From positions 300,749-364,748 of the forward strand of contig NZ_VIFV01000001.1 of assembly GCF_007004625.1 (NCBI RefSeq): a DNA stretch of 64,000 bases, written 5' to 3'. The notes beneath the pieces are model-generated. The model worked only from the letters and a program-made list of their open reading frames with translations. It searched no databases and had not been told where the DNA came from. Both the position numbers and the translations under genes were made by a program. This document shows positions 44,196-52,411 of this stretch, one piece after another. Every line of letters begins with the position of its first letter. Within the stretch, counting starts at the first letter, position 1. Source of the DNA: Planococcus salinarum (GTDB lineage: Bacteria; Bacillota; Bacilli; Bacillales_A; Planococcaceae).

Positions 44196-45695
44196 CTATT
44201 CTTCCAGCATGCTGCCTTTCTCTGCCAGCCGCAGATGCCAGGAAAATGCCTTTTCAAGCACATGTGGAGTGTGGCCTCCCCGCGTCAGTGCTTCCTGGTA
44301 ATAGCTGCGCAATTGGGGCCGGTAAGTTGGATCGGCGCAATTTTCAATAACGAGGGCAGTGCGCTCCCTTGGCGCAAGGCCACGGAGGTCGGCGTAGCCA
44401 TGTTCCGTAATCAGTACATCGACATCATGTTCGGTATGGTCAACATGGGAGACAAACGGCACTACGCTTGAAATTTTCCCGTCTTTGGCTGTCGCTTTGG
44501 TGACAAAGATCGATAATCTGGCATTGCGGGCAAAATCTCCCGAACCGCCGATGCCGTTCATCATTTTCGTGCCCGATATATGGGTGGAGTTGACGTTGCC
44601 GTAAATATCGAATTCCAGCGCCGTATTGACGGCAATCAGGCCGAGCCGGCGGATGAGGGCGGGATGATTGGTAATTTCCTGCGGACGCAAAATGATTTTG
44701 TCTTCGTATTTGCCGAAATTCGCATACACCTGTTCCATCTTTTCTCTCGACAGGCTGATTGCTGAACCGGAAGCGAAACGCAGTTTATCCGCATCGATCA
44801 AGTCGAAAACAGCATCCTGCAGGACTTCCGAATACATTTCGAGATCATGGAATTCCGAATCGATCAGGCCGTGCAGCGCTGAGTTGGCAACAGAGCCGAC
44901 ACCTGACTGGATCGGCGCCAACCTTTCTGTCAGTCTGCCTGCCCGGATTTCCGAACGCAGCAGCTCCAACAGATGGGAAGCAATTGCTTCGGTTTCACTG
45001 TCCGGTGGAACGATTTTCGACGGTGAATCAATTTGATCCGTAAAGACGATGCCCCGCACCTTTTCCATATCCACCGGAATTCCATTTGAGCCGATGCGGT
45101 CTGCGACATGGGTCAGCGGGATCGGAAGACGTCCTTCATGCTTGCCCGTATCGTATATATCATGCAAACGGTAAAGCCGCTCCGGCTGCTCCGTATTGAT
45201 TTCCACAATGACATTTTTGGCGTGCTCGACGAAAATTGCCGAATTGCCGACAGAGGTCGTCGGAATGATCATGCCGTCTTTCGTGATTGAAATCGCCTCG
45301 ATGATGGCAAAATCGACTGGGCCGATCACTCCGTCCCGGACCAATTCGGCGGTATGCGATAAATGGTGGTCTGTATAGAGAATTTCACCTTCATTGATCT
45401 TCCTGCGCATCACCGGGTCCGATTGAAACGGCAGTCGTTTATGGACGATGCCGGATTGTGCGAAAACGGTGTCGATATTGGATCCGAGAGAGGCCCCGGT
45501 AAACACATTCACTTTAAAAAGTTCCGATTCCGCCCGCTTTGCCAATGCCAGCGGCACCGCCTTGGCATCCCCGGCATGCGTGAAACCGCTCAGCCCGAGC
45601 GTCATGCCGTCCTGTATCCAGGAAGCTGCCTCTTCGGCAGTGACCACCCGCCCTTTCAATTGTTCAGCTTTGATGCGATCGAGACGATTATCCAT
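44196..45695 (-). CDS. Acetyl-CoA hydrolase/succinate:CoA transferase (Cat1 family), copy 2
   Basis: 499 residues with the same blocks as copy 1 (LGLSGFTHAGDAKAVP, FTGASLGSN, MYSEVLQDAVFDLID, STHISGTKMMNGIGGSGDFARNA, TEHGYADLRGL). Identity between the copies is high along the full length, so they are a recent duplication or exchange partners. ATG 45695 follows AAAGGTGAG. First gene of the CoA-transferase, LytTR, CoA-transferase group. Confidence 0.88.
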   Translation of the reverse strand: MDNRLDRIKAEQLKGRVVTAEEAASWIQDGMTLGLSGFTHAGDAKAVPLALAKRAESELFKVNVFTGASLGSNIDTVFAQSGIVHKRLPFQSDPVMRRKINEGEILYTDHHLSHTAELVRDGVIGPVDFAIIEAISITKDGMIIPTTSVGNSAIFVEHAKNVIVEINTEQPERLYRLHDIYDTGKHEGRLPIPLTHVADRIGSNGIPVDMEKVRGIVFTDQIDSPSKIVPPDSETEAIASHLLELLRSEIRAGRLTERLAPIQSGVGSVANSALHGLIDSEFHDLEMYSEVLQDAVFDLIDADKLRFASGSAISLSREKMEQVYANFGKYEDKIILRPQEITNHPALIRRLGLIAVNTALEFDIYGNVNSTHISGTKMMNGIGGSGDFARNARLSIFVTKATAKDGKISSVVPFVSHVDHTEHDVDVLITEHGYADLRGLAPRERTALVIENCADPTYRPQLRSYYQEALTRGGHTPHVLEKAFSWHLRLAEKGSMLEE

Positions 45696-46058
45696 TTTCC
45701 ACTCACCTTTCCTCACCAGAATAAATACTGCGATTCCGTTTATCTATACCCTCATTGTATATGTTTCATTTACCTCTTCCCCATATTTATTGCGTTTCCT
45801 GCTCATTCACAATTCCGCAACAACTTTTCAATATTTCTCAATAACTTAGTAAGGCGAAATAATTCAAAATGGCTTTACGGCAGGCTTTGTATAATTATGA
45901 GAAGATTCTTTTTATACAATAACTTTATATCCTGCTTTTATGATAAAAATGCGAGTTTATCTCATTGACATTAACGGGTTCTTATCATAATATATGAAAA
46001 GTTGTCAAAGCGTTTCGCGTTTGTACAATAACTATAAATTGAAATGAGGATTATATAA
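45696..46058. promoter_or_regulatory. Divergent promoter region of CoA-transferase 2 and MFS 1
   Basis: 360 bp without a gene. On the + strand TTGTCA (46002-46007), 16 nt, TACAAT (46024-46029) is a good promoter for the MFS gene; TTGACA (45965-45970) is a second possible -35. TTGTATA (45887-45893) and TATACAA (45913-45919) form a wide inverted repeat of the same half-sites as the CarH/LitR-like operator but with a different spacing. No terminator or RNA seen. Confidence 0.5.
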
Positions 46059-47294
46059 TTGTCCATCAACCAACGTAAAAAAATGTCCATATTGATGATC
46101 AATATGTTTATCGCTATAGCAAGTTTCGGAATTGTTGTCCCTATTCTTCCCGCTTATCTTTTGTCCATCGGCCAGGGCGGCACCGCAGCCGGTCTGATGA
46201 TCGCGATTTTCGCCGGTGCCCAGCTTCTGTTTTCCCCGCTTGGAGGCAACTGGGCCGATAAGTACGGATCGCGGAAAGTGATTATCCTTGGTCTCGCTTT
46301 GCTTACCATCTCAATGCTCATGTTCTTTTCAACCGACTCGATCTGGGTCATCTATGCTTCGCGTGTAGTTGGCGGTATCGGTGACGCCTTCCTGATTCCC
46401 GGTGTCTTCACTTATGTGGCGGGCATCACAACTGCCGCTCAGCGTGCAAAAGGAACCGGACTGGTTACGGCCGCGATGTCACTCGGCCTTGTAATCGGAC
46501 CTGGATTCGGCGGCTTTCTTGCCGACATCAGTCTGAAATTGCCGTTTTTGATCGCTGCACTGGTTACATTTATTGCCATGATTTTCTCTCTAATCATGTT
46601 GAAGGAAATTGAGCCAACAGCGGAAAGCAAAAAACAGGCAGAGGAATTTTCAAAAGACGAGTCGATGCTCGAACAGATCGGCCGCTCCACCCGGATGCCT
46701 TATTTCATCCCGCTGGTGATTATTTTCGTCATGAGCTTCGGGCTTGTCGCTTACGAATCCGTCATCGGCATGTATTTGACGACGCAGTTTGGTTCGTCCT
46801 CATCGGATATCGCCTTGATGATCACGGCAACCGGCATTGTCGGCGTGACGGTCCAATTCTTTTTAGTCGATCGCATTGTACGCCGTTTTGGCGAAGTAAA
46901 TACGATAATTGCATTTCTCGGCCTGGCAACAGTCGGGTTCCTGATTTCCCTTTCCGCTGGCAGCTATGGCGCCTTTTTCGGCGTATCTCTCGTGATTTTC
47001 ATGGCGATGGCCATTCTTCGCCCGGTACTCAATATCCTGGTATCGAAAATGGCTGCCGGTGAAGTCGGCTTCGCGATGGGTATGGCAACCGCCTACATGA
47101 GTCTCGGCAATGTCCTCGGACCAATCTCTGCGGGTATGCTGTTTGATGTCAATATCAACTATCCGTTCATTCTTGGCCTCGGCTTGCTGCTCGTGACCTT
47201 ATCGATTGCCATGGCTTGGCGCAAAACCAATAATGCAAAATCAATGGTTGATGACTCGGCCAATCAAACACCTGAAACTGACCCTTTAACATAA
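46059..47294 (+). CDS. MFS drug/solute exporter, NorA/Bmr-like, copy 1
   Basis: 411 residues, 12 membrane helices. N-terminal SFGIVVPILPAYL, motif A WADKYGSRKVIILG, motif C GLVIGPGFGGFLAD characteristic of drug:H+ antiporters. Start is TTG 46059 with GAGG upstream. The gene at 47442 is a tandem paralogue aligned over the whole length. The two have separate starts and a terminator between them. Substrates unknown. Confidence 0.88.
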   Translation: MSINQRKKMSILMINMFIAIASFGIVVPILPAYLLSIGQGGTAAGLMIAIFAGAQLLFSPLGGNWADKYGSRKVIILGLALLTISMLMFFSTDSIWVIYASRVVGGIGDAFLIPGVFTYVAGITTAAQRAKGTGLVTAAMSLGLVIGPGFGGFLADISLKLPFLIAALVTFIAMIFSLIMLKEIEPTAESKKQAEEFSKDESMLEQIGRSTRMPYFIPLVIIFVMSFGLVAYESVIGMYLTTQFGSSSSDIALMITATGIVGVTVQFFLVDRIVRRFGEVNTIIAFLGLATVGFLISLSAGSYGAFFGVSLVIFMAMAILRPVLNILVSKMAAGEVGFAMGMATAYMSLGNVLGPISAGMLFDVNINYPFILGLGLLLVTLSIAMAWRKTNNAKSMVDDSANQTPETDPLT

Positions 47295-47308
47295 AGGATC
47301 AGTTTTTT
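47275..47308 (+). terminator. Terminator overlapping the end of MFS 1
   Basis: AACTGA-CCCTTT-loop-AAAGGA-TCAGTT stem with T run; the stop codon lies in the loop. Confidence 0.8.
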
Positions 47309-47441
47309 TAAATTGAGTTCAGCTGATTGACAAGAAGAAAGAGCAGGCATAATATGGTAACTTGAGTGTAAAATAATATGAGATTTAATATAGAAGAAAC
47401 TCCAAATGCAGCACCATCTGCAATCAGAAAAGAGGCGCACC

Positions 47442-48638
47442 ATGTCACCAGATCAACGCAAAAAGATCATCATCCTGATGATCAATATGTTCATTGCCAT
47501 TGCCAGTTTCGGCATCATCATCCCCATCCTCCCGTCCTACCTTCAATCCATCGGCCAGGGCGGGATGGCCGCCGGCATGATGATCGCCATATTCGCAGGT
47601 GCTCAATTCCTGTTCTCACCGATCGCCGGCAAATGGGCGGACCAATACGGACGCAGAAGAATGATCATCTACGGCCTGGTCGGCCTGACCCTGTCGATGT
47701 TCGTATTCTTTGCTTCCGACTTCATCTGGGTGCTTTACTTTTCCCGCATTATCGGGGGAATCGGCGCCGCGATGCTCGTCCCGGCCATATTCGCCTATAT
47801 CGCGGACATCACGACATTCGACCAGCGCGCTAAAGGCACCAGCCTTGTATCGGCTGCCATGTCACTCGGCATCGTCGTCGGCCCGGGAATCGGAGGGTTC
47901 CTCGCTGATTACAGCCTCAAGCTCCCGTTTCTCGTCTCGGCTTTTGTATCACTGGGCGCCGTGGTGTTTTCCCTGATCCTGCTAAAAGACAGCGATGCCG
48001 AAAATGCAGATGCCGGACTTGCTTTGGACATGACACAAAAGGAATCCATGTTGTCGAAGATCGCTTCTTCCACGAACAAGCCGTATTTCATTCCGTTGGT
48101 GATCACGCTCGTCATGAGTTTCGGCTTATTGGCCTATGAATCCATTGTCGGCATGTATCTCGACAACCAATTCAATTCCACTGCCAAAGACATCGCGTTC
48201 ATGATTACCGCGACCGGCATCGTCAGCGTCATCGTCCAGCTGTTTATCGTCGACCGTATTGTCCGCCGCTTCGGCGAAGTGACGATCCTCATCGCATTTC
48301 TATGCGTTGCGGCATTCGGCTTCCTGCTGTCATTGTTTGCAGGCAGCTACGCGATGTTCTTCGGCGTTTCACTCGTCATTTTCCTGGCGACGTCAATTCT
48401 ACGGCCGGTCCTGAACACATTGATCTCCAAAATGGCGAACGGTGAAGTCGGCTTTGCGATGGGCATGAACAACGCTTATATGAGCATCGGCAACGTCATG
48501 GGACCGCTGTCCGCGGGCTTGCTCTATGATGTCAACATCATGTTCCCGTTCATCCTTGGCCTGATCATGCTGATGATCACCATCACCATCACACTTGTGT
48601 GGCAGCGTTCACTTGCGCTCAAAACTGCAGAAGCGTGA
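47442..48638 (+). CDS. MFS drug/solute exporter, NorA/Bmr-like, copy 2
   Basis: 398 residues, 12 helices: SFGIIIPILPSYL, motif A WADQYGRRRMIIYG, motif C GIVVGPGIGGFLAD. Most residues match copy 1, with long identical stretches in the helices (for example MNMFIAIASFG-like starts, and ITATGIVxVxVQ). ATG 47442 has GAGG six bases upstream. Codon third positions differ much more than the proteins, so the duplication is old. Confidence 0.88.
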   Translation: MSPDQRKKIIILMINMFIAIASFGIIIPILPSYLQSIGQGGMAAGMMIAIFAGAQFLFSPIAGKWADQYGRRRMIIYGLVGLTLSMFVFFASDFIWVLYFSRIIGGIGAAMLVPAIFAYIADITTFDQRAKGTSLVSAAMSLGIVVGPGIGGFLADYSLKLPFLVSAFVSLGAVVFSLILLKDSDAENADAGLALDMTQKESMLSKIASSTNKPYFIPLVITLVMSFGLLAYESIVGMYLDNQFNSTAKDIAFMITATGIVSVIVQLFIVDRIVRRFGEVTILIAFLCVAAFGFLLSLFAGSYAMFFGVSLVIFLATSILRPVLNTLISKMANGEVGFAMGMNNAYMSIGNVMGPLSAGLLYDVNIMFPFILGLIMLMITITITLVWQRSLALKTAEA

Positions 48639-48660
48639 AAATTTACTGTTTCGTATATGT

Positions 48661-48696
48661 AAAGCAGAAGAAGCTGAGGCTCCTTCTGCTTTTTTG
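48661..48696 (+). terminator. Terminator of MFS 2
   Basis: AAAGCAGAAG / CTTCTGCTTT stem with T run. Confidence 0.88.
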
Positions 48697-48765
48697 TTTG
48701 AATTCGAGTCGCAGTGCATGAACGCCCGCTCTGGGGTTCATTCATTGCCACCGAAAGCCTTAAAC

Positions 48766-48805
48766 TTTACGCATTCTATAGCTGCTTGTATAATAAATAT
48801 ACAAT
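48766..48805 (+). promoter_or_regulatory. Promoter and operator of the CarH/LitR-type gene
   Basis: TTTACG (48766-48771), 17 nt, TATAAT (48789-48794). A perfect inverted repeat TTGTATA-N5-TATACAA (48786-48804) covers the -10 box, the pattern expected for self-repression by a MerR-type dimer. Confidence 0.7.
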
Positions 48806-48831
48806 TAACTTATAGAAATGTGGGTCCTGCC

Positions 48832-49734
48832 ATGTACAATATAAAAGCTGCTGCTAAGATTCTTGATATGCCCAAGGTCACCATCCGCTCGTGGGAGACT
48901 CGATATAATGCAATCACTCCAGCCCGTACAGAGTCAGGCCATCGCCTGTATTCCGATCAGAATCTGGAGGATCTGCAATGGCTGAAAATCCAGGTTCAGG
49001 AGAACGGCATCAAAATCAGCGAAGCGGTGAAGCTTTTGCATGCTTCGCGCAAGAAATTCGTCAAGCCCGCCAGCGAGTTGCCACCTTCTCCTGAAGGATC
49101 CTATCCCTACAAAAAACAGATAGAAGAACTTTATAACGCCGGCGCCGAAATGGACAGCGAGCGCTTCCAGTACTTACTGGATTTGAATTTCTCGATGTTC
49201 CATTACCGCACGGTGTTCTTCTCGATTTTGGCGCCATTGATGGTCCGCATCGGCGAAGAATGGGAAAACGGTACCATCACTGTTGCGCATGAACATATGC
49301 TCAGCCATTTGGTGCTGCAGCGATTCACGCAGTTTTTCCGCATTTTCCCGACTTCGGAAAATTTACCGAAAGCACTGGCATTCTGCCCCAGCGGCGAACA
49401 TCATCAGCTTGGCCTGCTGCTGTTCACACTGTTCCTGCGGGAGCATGGTTATTCGGTAGCCTATATCGGACCGGACACGCCCCTTGAAGGGCTTCCGGAA
49501 CTTGTGGAAAAACAGGATTTCAAATTGGTCTGCATGTCCATCGGCCACGAACGGCTGTTGCCGGCTGCCGAAAAATATATCTCAACATTGAATGCAGTTA
49601 AGCCGGATCTGCAATTTGTGATTGGTGGACGCGGCCTTGGCCATGTTGAAAATAAAACCAATGAACATTACCTCGGGACCACCTACGAAGAGTGGCAGCG
49701 CTGGCTTGACGACACCCAGCCAAAGAGAGCCTGA
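48832..49734 (+). CDS. MerR-family B12-binding photoreceptor regulator, CarH/LitR type
   Basis: 300 residues. Residues 1-70 are a MerR winged HTH (NIKAAAKILDMPKVTIRSWETRYN, SGHRLYSDQNLEDL). The middle four-helix bundle has EEWENGTITVAHEH, the W-x9-E-H motif that in CarH caps the adenosyl group of adenosylcobalamin. The C-terminal cobalamin-binding domain has GEHHQLGLLL (E-x-H-x-x-G, the lower-axial His), YIGPDTPLEGL and VIGGRGLG. In known CarH/LitR proteins, darkness keeps a DNA-bound tetramer and light breaks it, switching on carotenoid genes. ATG 48832 has only a weak ribosome site. Given the crt cluster in the same window, light control of pigment is likely. Confidence 0.85.
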   Translation: MYNIKAAAKILDMPKVTIRSWETRYNAITPARTESGHRLYSDQNLEDLQWLKIQVQENGIKISEAVKLLHASRKKFVKPASELPPSPEGSYPYKKQIEELYNAGAEMDSERFQYLLDLNFSMFHYRTVFFSILAPLMVRIGEEWENGTITVAHEHMLSHLVLQRFTQFFRIFPTSENLPKALAFCPSGEHHQLGLLLFTLFLREHGYSVAYIGPDTPLEGLPELVEKQDFKLVCMSIGHERLLPAAEKYISTLNAVKPDLQFVIGGRGLGHVENKTNEHYLGTTYEEWQRWLDDTQPKRA

Positions 49735-49739
49735 TCAAA

Positions 49740-49776
49740 CCCTCCTCAGACGTATTTGTCTGGAGAGGATTTTTTG
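49740..49776 (+). terminator. Terminator of CarH/LitR-type gene
   Basis: CCTC-CAGAC-loop-GTCTG-GAGG stem with six T. Confidence 0.85.
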
Positions 49777-49871
49777 CTTTGTATAAAAGAAAATTTCTTC
49801 CGCGTCTCGTTATGGCCCCAGTTTATGATAAACTTTTGTTATCAGAATTTTCCATATAAGGGAGCATGCCT

Positions 49872-50456
49872 ATGAAGAAGTTTGCTACTATGAACACTCT
49901 GTATATCGTTGCCGCAATCATTGCCGTCAGCGCTTTTCTGCTGCCGCGGGCAATCGATGCGATCCATCTCCATTGGAATGGGATTTCCCATATCGCCGAA
50001 CAAACTGAGGAATATTACAAAATCACCGACCCGGTAGACGGTGAATATACGGTCCAGCTCGATTTGGCTGAGTTGGAAAGCAATGAAGGGAAAATCCTGT
50101 TCGATGACGGGGACAGCCGGATTACCGTGCTGGAAGTTGTACCATGGGAAGAATCGGGCTATGAAGTGATTTTCCGCTCGCATGGAGCGGAAATCCCAAA
50201 CGGCACGGTACTGGTCTCAGGCGTTGACCATTTCCGTACCGGAAATGGACTCTCGCAATCCCTCGAAGCGGAAGCCGTTTCGAATGGCGGAGAAGCTGTC
50301 CCCTTAACGTCTTCCAGCGAAAGTGGCCTCGTTTATCATGACGGGGACCGGTTCGGGTTTTATCTGGATGCGCCAGAGGGAGATGCAGATGAAGTCGAAG
50401 TGACGGTGACGAATCTGCAACTGAATTTATGGATGGAAAAAGCAATTTTCGAGTGA
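49872..50456 (+). CDS. Membrane-anchored extracytoplasmic protein, function unknown
   Basis: 194 residues. One N-terminal hydrophobic helix (TLYIVAAIIAVSAFLL), not followed by a clear cleavage site, then an acidic beta-rich extracellular part (VDGEYTVQLDLAELESNEGK, DEVEVTVTNLQLNLW). ATG 49872 has AAGGGAG at the right distance; the ATG six bases upstream is too close. I do not recognise the family. Confidence 0.65.
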   Translation: MKKFATMNTLYIVAAIIAVSAFLLPRAIDAIHLHWNGISHIAEQTEEYYKITDPVDGEYTVQLDLAELESNEGKILFDDGDSRITVLEVVPWEESGYEVIFRSHGAEIPNGTVLVSGVDHFRTGNGLSQSLEAEAVSNGGEAVPLTSSSESGLVYHDGDRFGFYLDAPEGDADEVEVTVTNLQLNLWMEKAIFE

Positions 50457-50482
50457 GATGCAGCGCGGTTGAATCTGTCCAT

Positions 50483-50513
50483 AAAAAAAAAGACCTGCTC
50501 CTTAGAGCAAGTC
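50483..50513 (-). terminator. Terminator overlapping the end of the 61-residue gene
   Basis: GACTTGCTC-TAAG-GAGCAGGTC stem with nine T on the - strand; the stop TAA is in the loop. Confidence 0.85.
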
Positions 50514-50687
50514 GAGGTCCTGATAGGCGGACTGGTATGGTCCGTTGTCTGTTACTTCTGAATGGTAAAGAGCCTTCAAGGCAAAGCCTTTTTCAAGATC
50601 CATGTCCTCTTTCAGCACTTTCAGGCGCTTTTTCAGCTCCGGGTTTTCGCTGACGAGTCGTTCCATCTTCGATTTCGTGTATTTCAT
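50502..50687 (-). CDS. Small hypothetical protein, 61 residues
   Basis: Starts at ATG 50687 with AAGGAGCG upstream: MKYTKSKMERLVSENPELKKRLKVLKEDMDLEK in two parts, helical and charged, then a Tyr/Asp-rich tail. No membrane segment. Monocistronic with own terminator. Conserved small cytosolic protein by look, but function not recognised. Confidence 0.65.
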   Translation of the reverse strand: MKYTKSKMERLVSENPELKKRLKVLKEDMDLEKGFALKALYHSEVTDNGPYQSAYQDLDLL

Positions 50688-50749
50688 AATGCGGTCGCTC
50701 CTTTCCATTGCTGCTGGTTTCATTGTATCATCCTGCAGCGCTATTTAAT

Positions 50750-50782
50750 GAAAAAACGCACTTGCTGTCTGGCAAGTGCGTT
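50750..50782 (-). terminator. Terminator of NCS2 permease gene
   Basis: AACGCACTTGC / GCAAGTGCGTT stem with T run on the - strand. Confidence 0.88.
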
Positions 50783-50801
50783 TCCTCTTTATTGACACAA
50801 C

Positions 50802-52100
50802 TTAACCGAACACCTGGAAAACGTAATTCGCAAGGAACAGCGCGGCGATGACGTAAAGCGCCGGCGTAACTTCGCGCCATTTGCCGAGGCCGACCTTCAA
50901 TACCGGATACATGATAAAGCCGATGGCGATGCCGTCAGCAATACTGTACGTAAACGGAATGAGGACGATGATCAGAAACGCCGGAATGCTCTCGCTCATG
51001 TCTTTCATGTCGAGGTTCTTGATGTTCTGCAGCATCAGCGCGCCAATGATGATCAGGATCGGCGCAATTGCGCTGTCCGGGATCAATTTGATGACGGGAA
51101 TGAAAAATGCAGCACCAAGAAACAGCAAACCGGTTGTGATGGCGGTTAACCCGGTGCGTCCGCCTGCCGCCATAGCCGCGAGCGTTTCAACACTTGCCAC
51201 AGTGGGGCTGGTGCCGAACACGCCGGAAGCCATCGAGCTGACCGAAGTCGCCTGGAATGCGCGCTTGTATTTCTCGGGACGTTCAATGAAATTGACCTGT
51301 CCGTGGACGAGGCCGATGTTCTCAAACACCAGCACCATCGTCAGCGAGAAAACCGCCACCCAGAATCCCATGGTCAGGAAGCTGGTGAAGCTCAAGGCAC
51401 CAAATCCGGCAAACGCTTCAGTAGCGCTCATCGCCGGTTCATTCAGCGCGCTGAGGTCAATCATGCCGAAGAAAAAGGCGATCAATGTTCCCGCTACAAT
51501 CGTGATAAGGAAATTCCCCGGCACGTTGCGGATGAACAGCACGATGGCGATGACGAACGTCAATGCTGTCGCCAGCACCTGTGGATCCGAGACCGAGCCC
51601 AGCGCCAAGATTGAACCTGCACCGCTTACCACGATACCGCCGTTTTCAAGACCCAGCAGCATGAGGAATAAACCCAAACCGACTGTTACCGACTCTTTCA
51701 GCGAATGCGGCACGGCCGCGCTCAGCACTTTAGCAAAACGCGTAAACGCCACAGCGACAAAGATGACGCCGGAAACGAAGACGACCGCCAAAGCTTCCTG
51801 CCACGTCAGGCCCATCGACTGGACCATCGTGTAGGAAAACAGTGCGTTGATGCCCATGCCCGGAATCAGCAGAATCGGGACATTGCCCCAGAAACCCATG
51901 ACCAGTGCACCGAAAACGGATGCCGCAATCGTCGCGATGATCGCCGCTTCGATTGGCATGCCGGATTCCGACAGGATCAACGAGTTGACCGCGATGATAT
52001 AAACCACCGTGAAGAAGCCGATCAAGCCCGCCAACAGCTCACGTTTCACCGATGTACCATTTTCTTTAAGACCGAAAAAACGATCCATCCAATTATACAT
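50802..52100 (-). CDS. NCS2-family purine permease (AzgA/PbuG-like)
   Basis: 432 residues, about 13 helices. Family blocks GFFTVVYIIAVNS, PGMGINALFSYT, LGLFLMLLGLENGGIVV, VFENIGLVHG, GTSPTVASVETLAAMAAGGRTGLTA. The last is typical of the AzgA subgroup that imports adenine, guanine or hypoxanthine with H+. ATG 52100 has GAAGG 8 nt upstream. No purine riboswitch was found in the leader. Confidence 0.88.
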   Translation of the reverse strand: MYNWMDRFFGLKENGTSVKRELLAGLIGFFTVVYIIAVNSLILSESGMPIEAAIIATIAASVFGALVMGFWGNVPILLIPGMGINALFSYTMVQSMGLTWQEALAVVFVSGVIFVAVAFTRFAKVLSAAVPHSLKESVTVGLGLFLMLLGLENGGIVVSGAGSILALGSVSDPQVLATALTFVIAIVLFIRNVPGNFLITIVAGTLIAFFFGMIDLSALNEPAMSATEAFAGFGALSFTSFLTMGFWVAVFSLTMVLVFENIGLVHGQVNFIERPEKYKRAFQATSVSSMASGVFGTSPTVASVETLAAMAAGGRTGLTAITTGLLFLGAAFFIPVIKLIPDSAIAPILIIIGALMLQNIKNLDMKDMSESIPAFLIIVLIPFTYSIADGIAIGFIMYPVLKVGLGKWREVTPALYVIAALFLANYVFQVFG

Positions 52101-52174
52101 ATACAAAACCTTCTATTAAATTAGCCCTCTCCCTACCCGCTCTGCCTGAATAAATCCAGGTAAGCCAAGATAGA

Positions 52175-52203
52175 ATTGTAATCTAAAACGGGGGTTCCGT
52201 CAA
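52175..52203 (-). promoter_or_regulatory. SigA promoter of NCS2 permease gene
   Basis: TTGACG (52198-52203), 17 nt, TACAAT (52175-52180) on the - strand. Confidence 0.7.
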
Positions 52204-52295
52204 GGTTGGGGGGTTGACAGGGCTGGAGATTATCGTGTGGGGGTTTTTCGCGTTTCAAACGGATGAATTATTGAGAAATTCAGCGTGGGTTTTTC

Positions 52296-52317
52296 GCATT
52301 TCGCCCCGGCGAAATGC
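52296..52317. repeat. 22-nt palindrome upstream of NERD copy 2
   Basis: GCATTTCGCC-CC-GGCGAAATGC. An identical 22-mer lies at 53708-53729 and a variant at 53830-53851, all around the second NERD gene. Confidence 0.9.
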
Positions 52318-52341
52318 CGGGTATTTGAGGTTTTGATTTGT

Positions 52342-52376
52342 TCGAAAAATTATTTCCCAGGAAATAATTTTTTCGA
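52342..52376. promoter_or_regulatory. Long palindrome just upstream of NERD copy 2
   Basis: TCGAAAAATTATTTC-CCAG-GAAATAATTTTTTCGA. It lies 36 nt before the start codon region; TATACT at 52389-52394 follows and is a probable -10 box. May be a transcription terminator-like barrier or an operator. Confidence 0.6.
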
Positions 52377-52411
52377 TTTCGGAAATGCTATACTTCAATT
52401 AATCTGAAGAA

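Noticed and set aside
52107..52200. Purine riboswitch upstream of the NCS2 permease gene
   Set aside because: The leader has no recognisable purine aptamer core and is too short between the promoter and the start.
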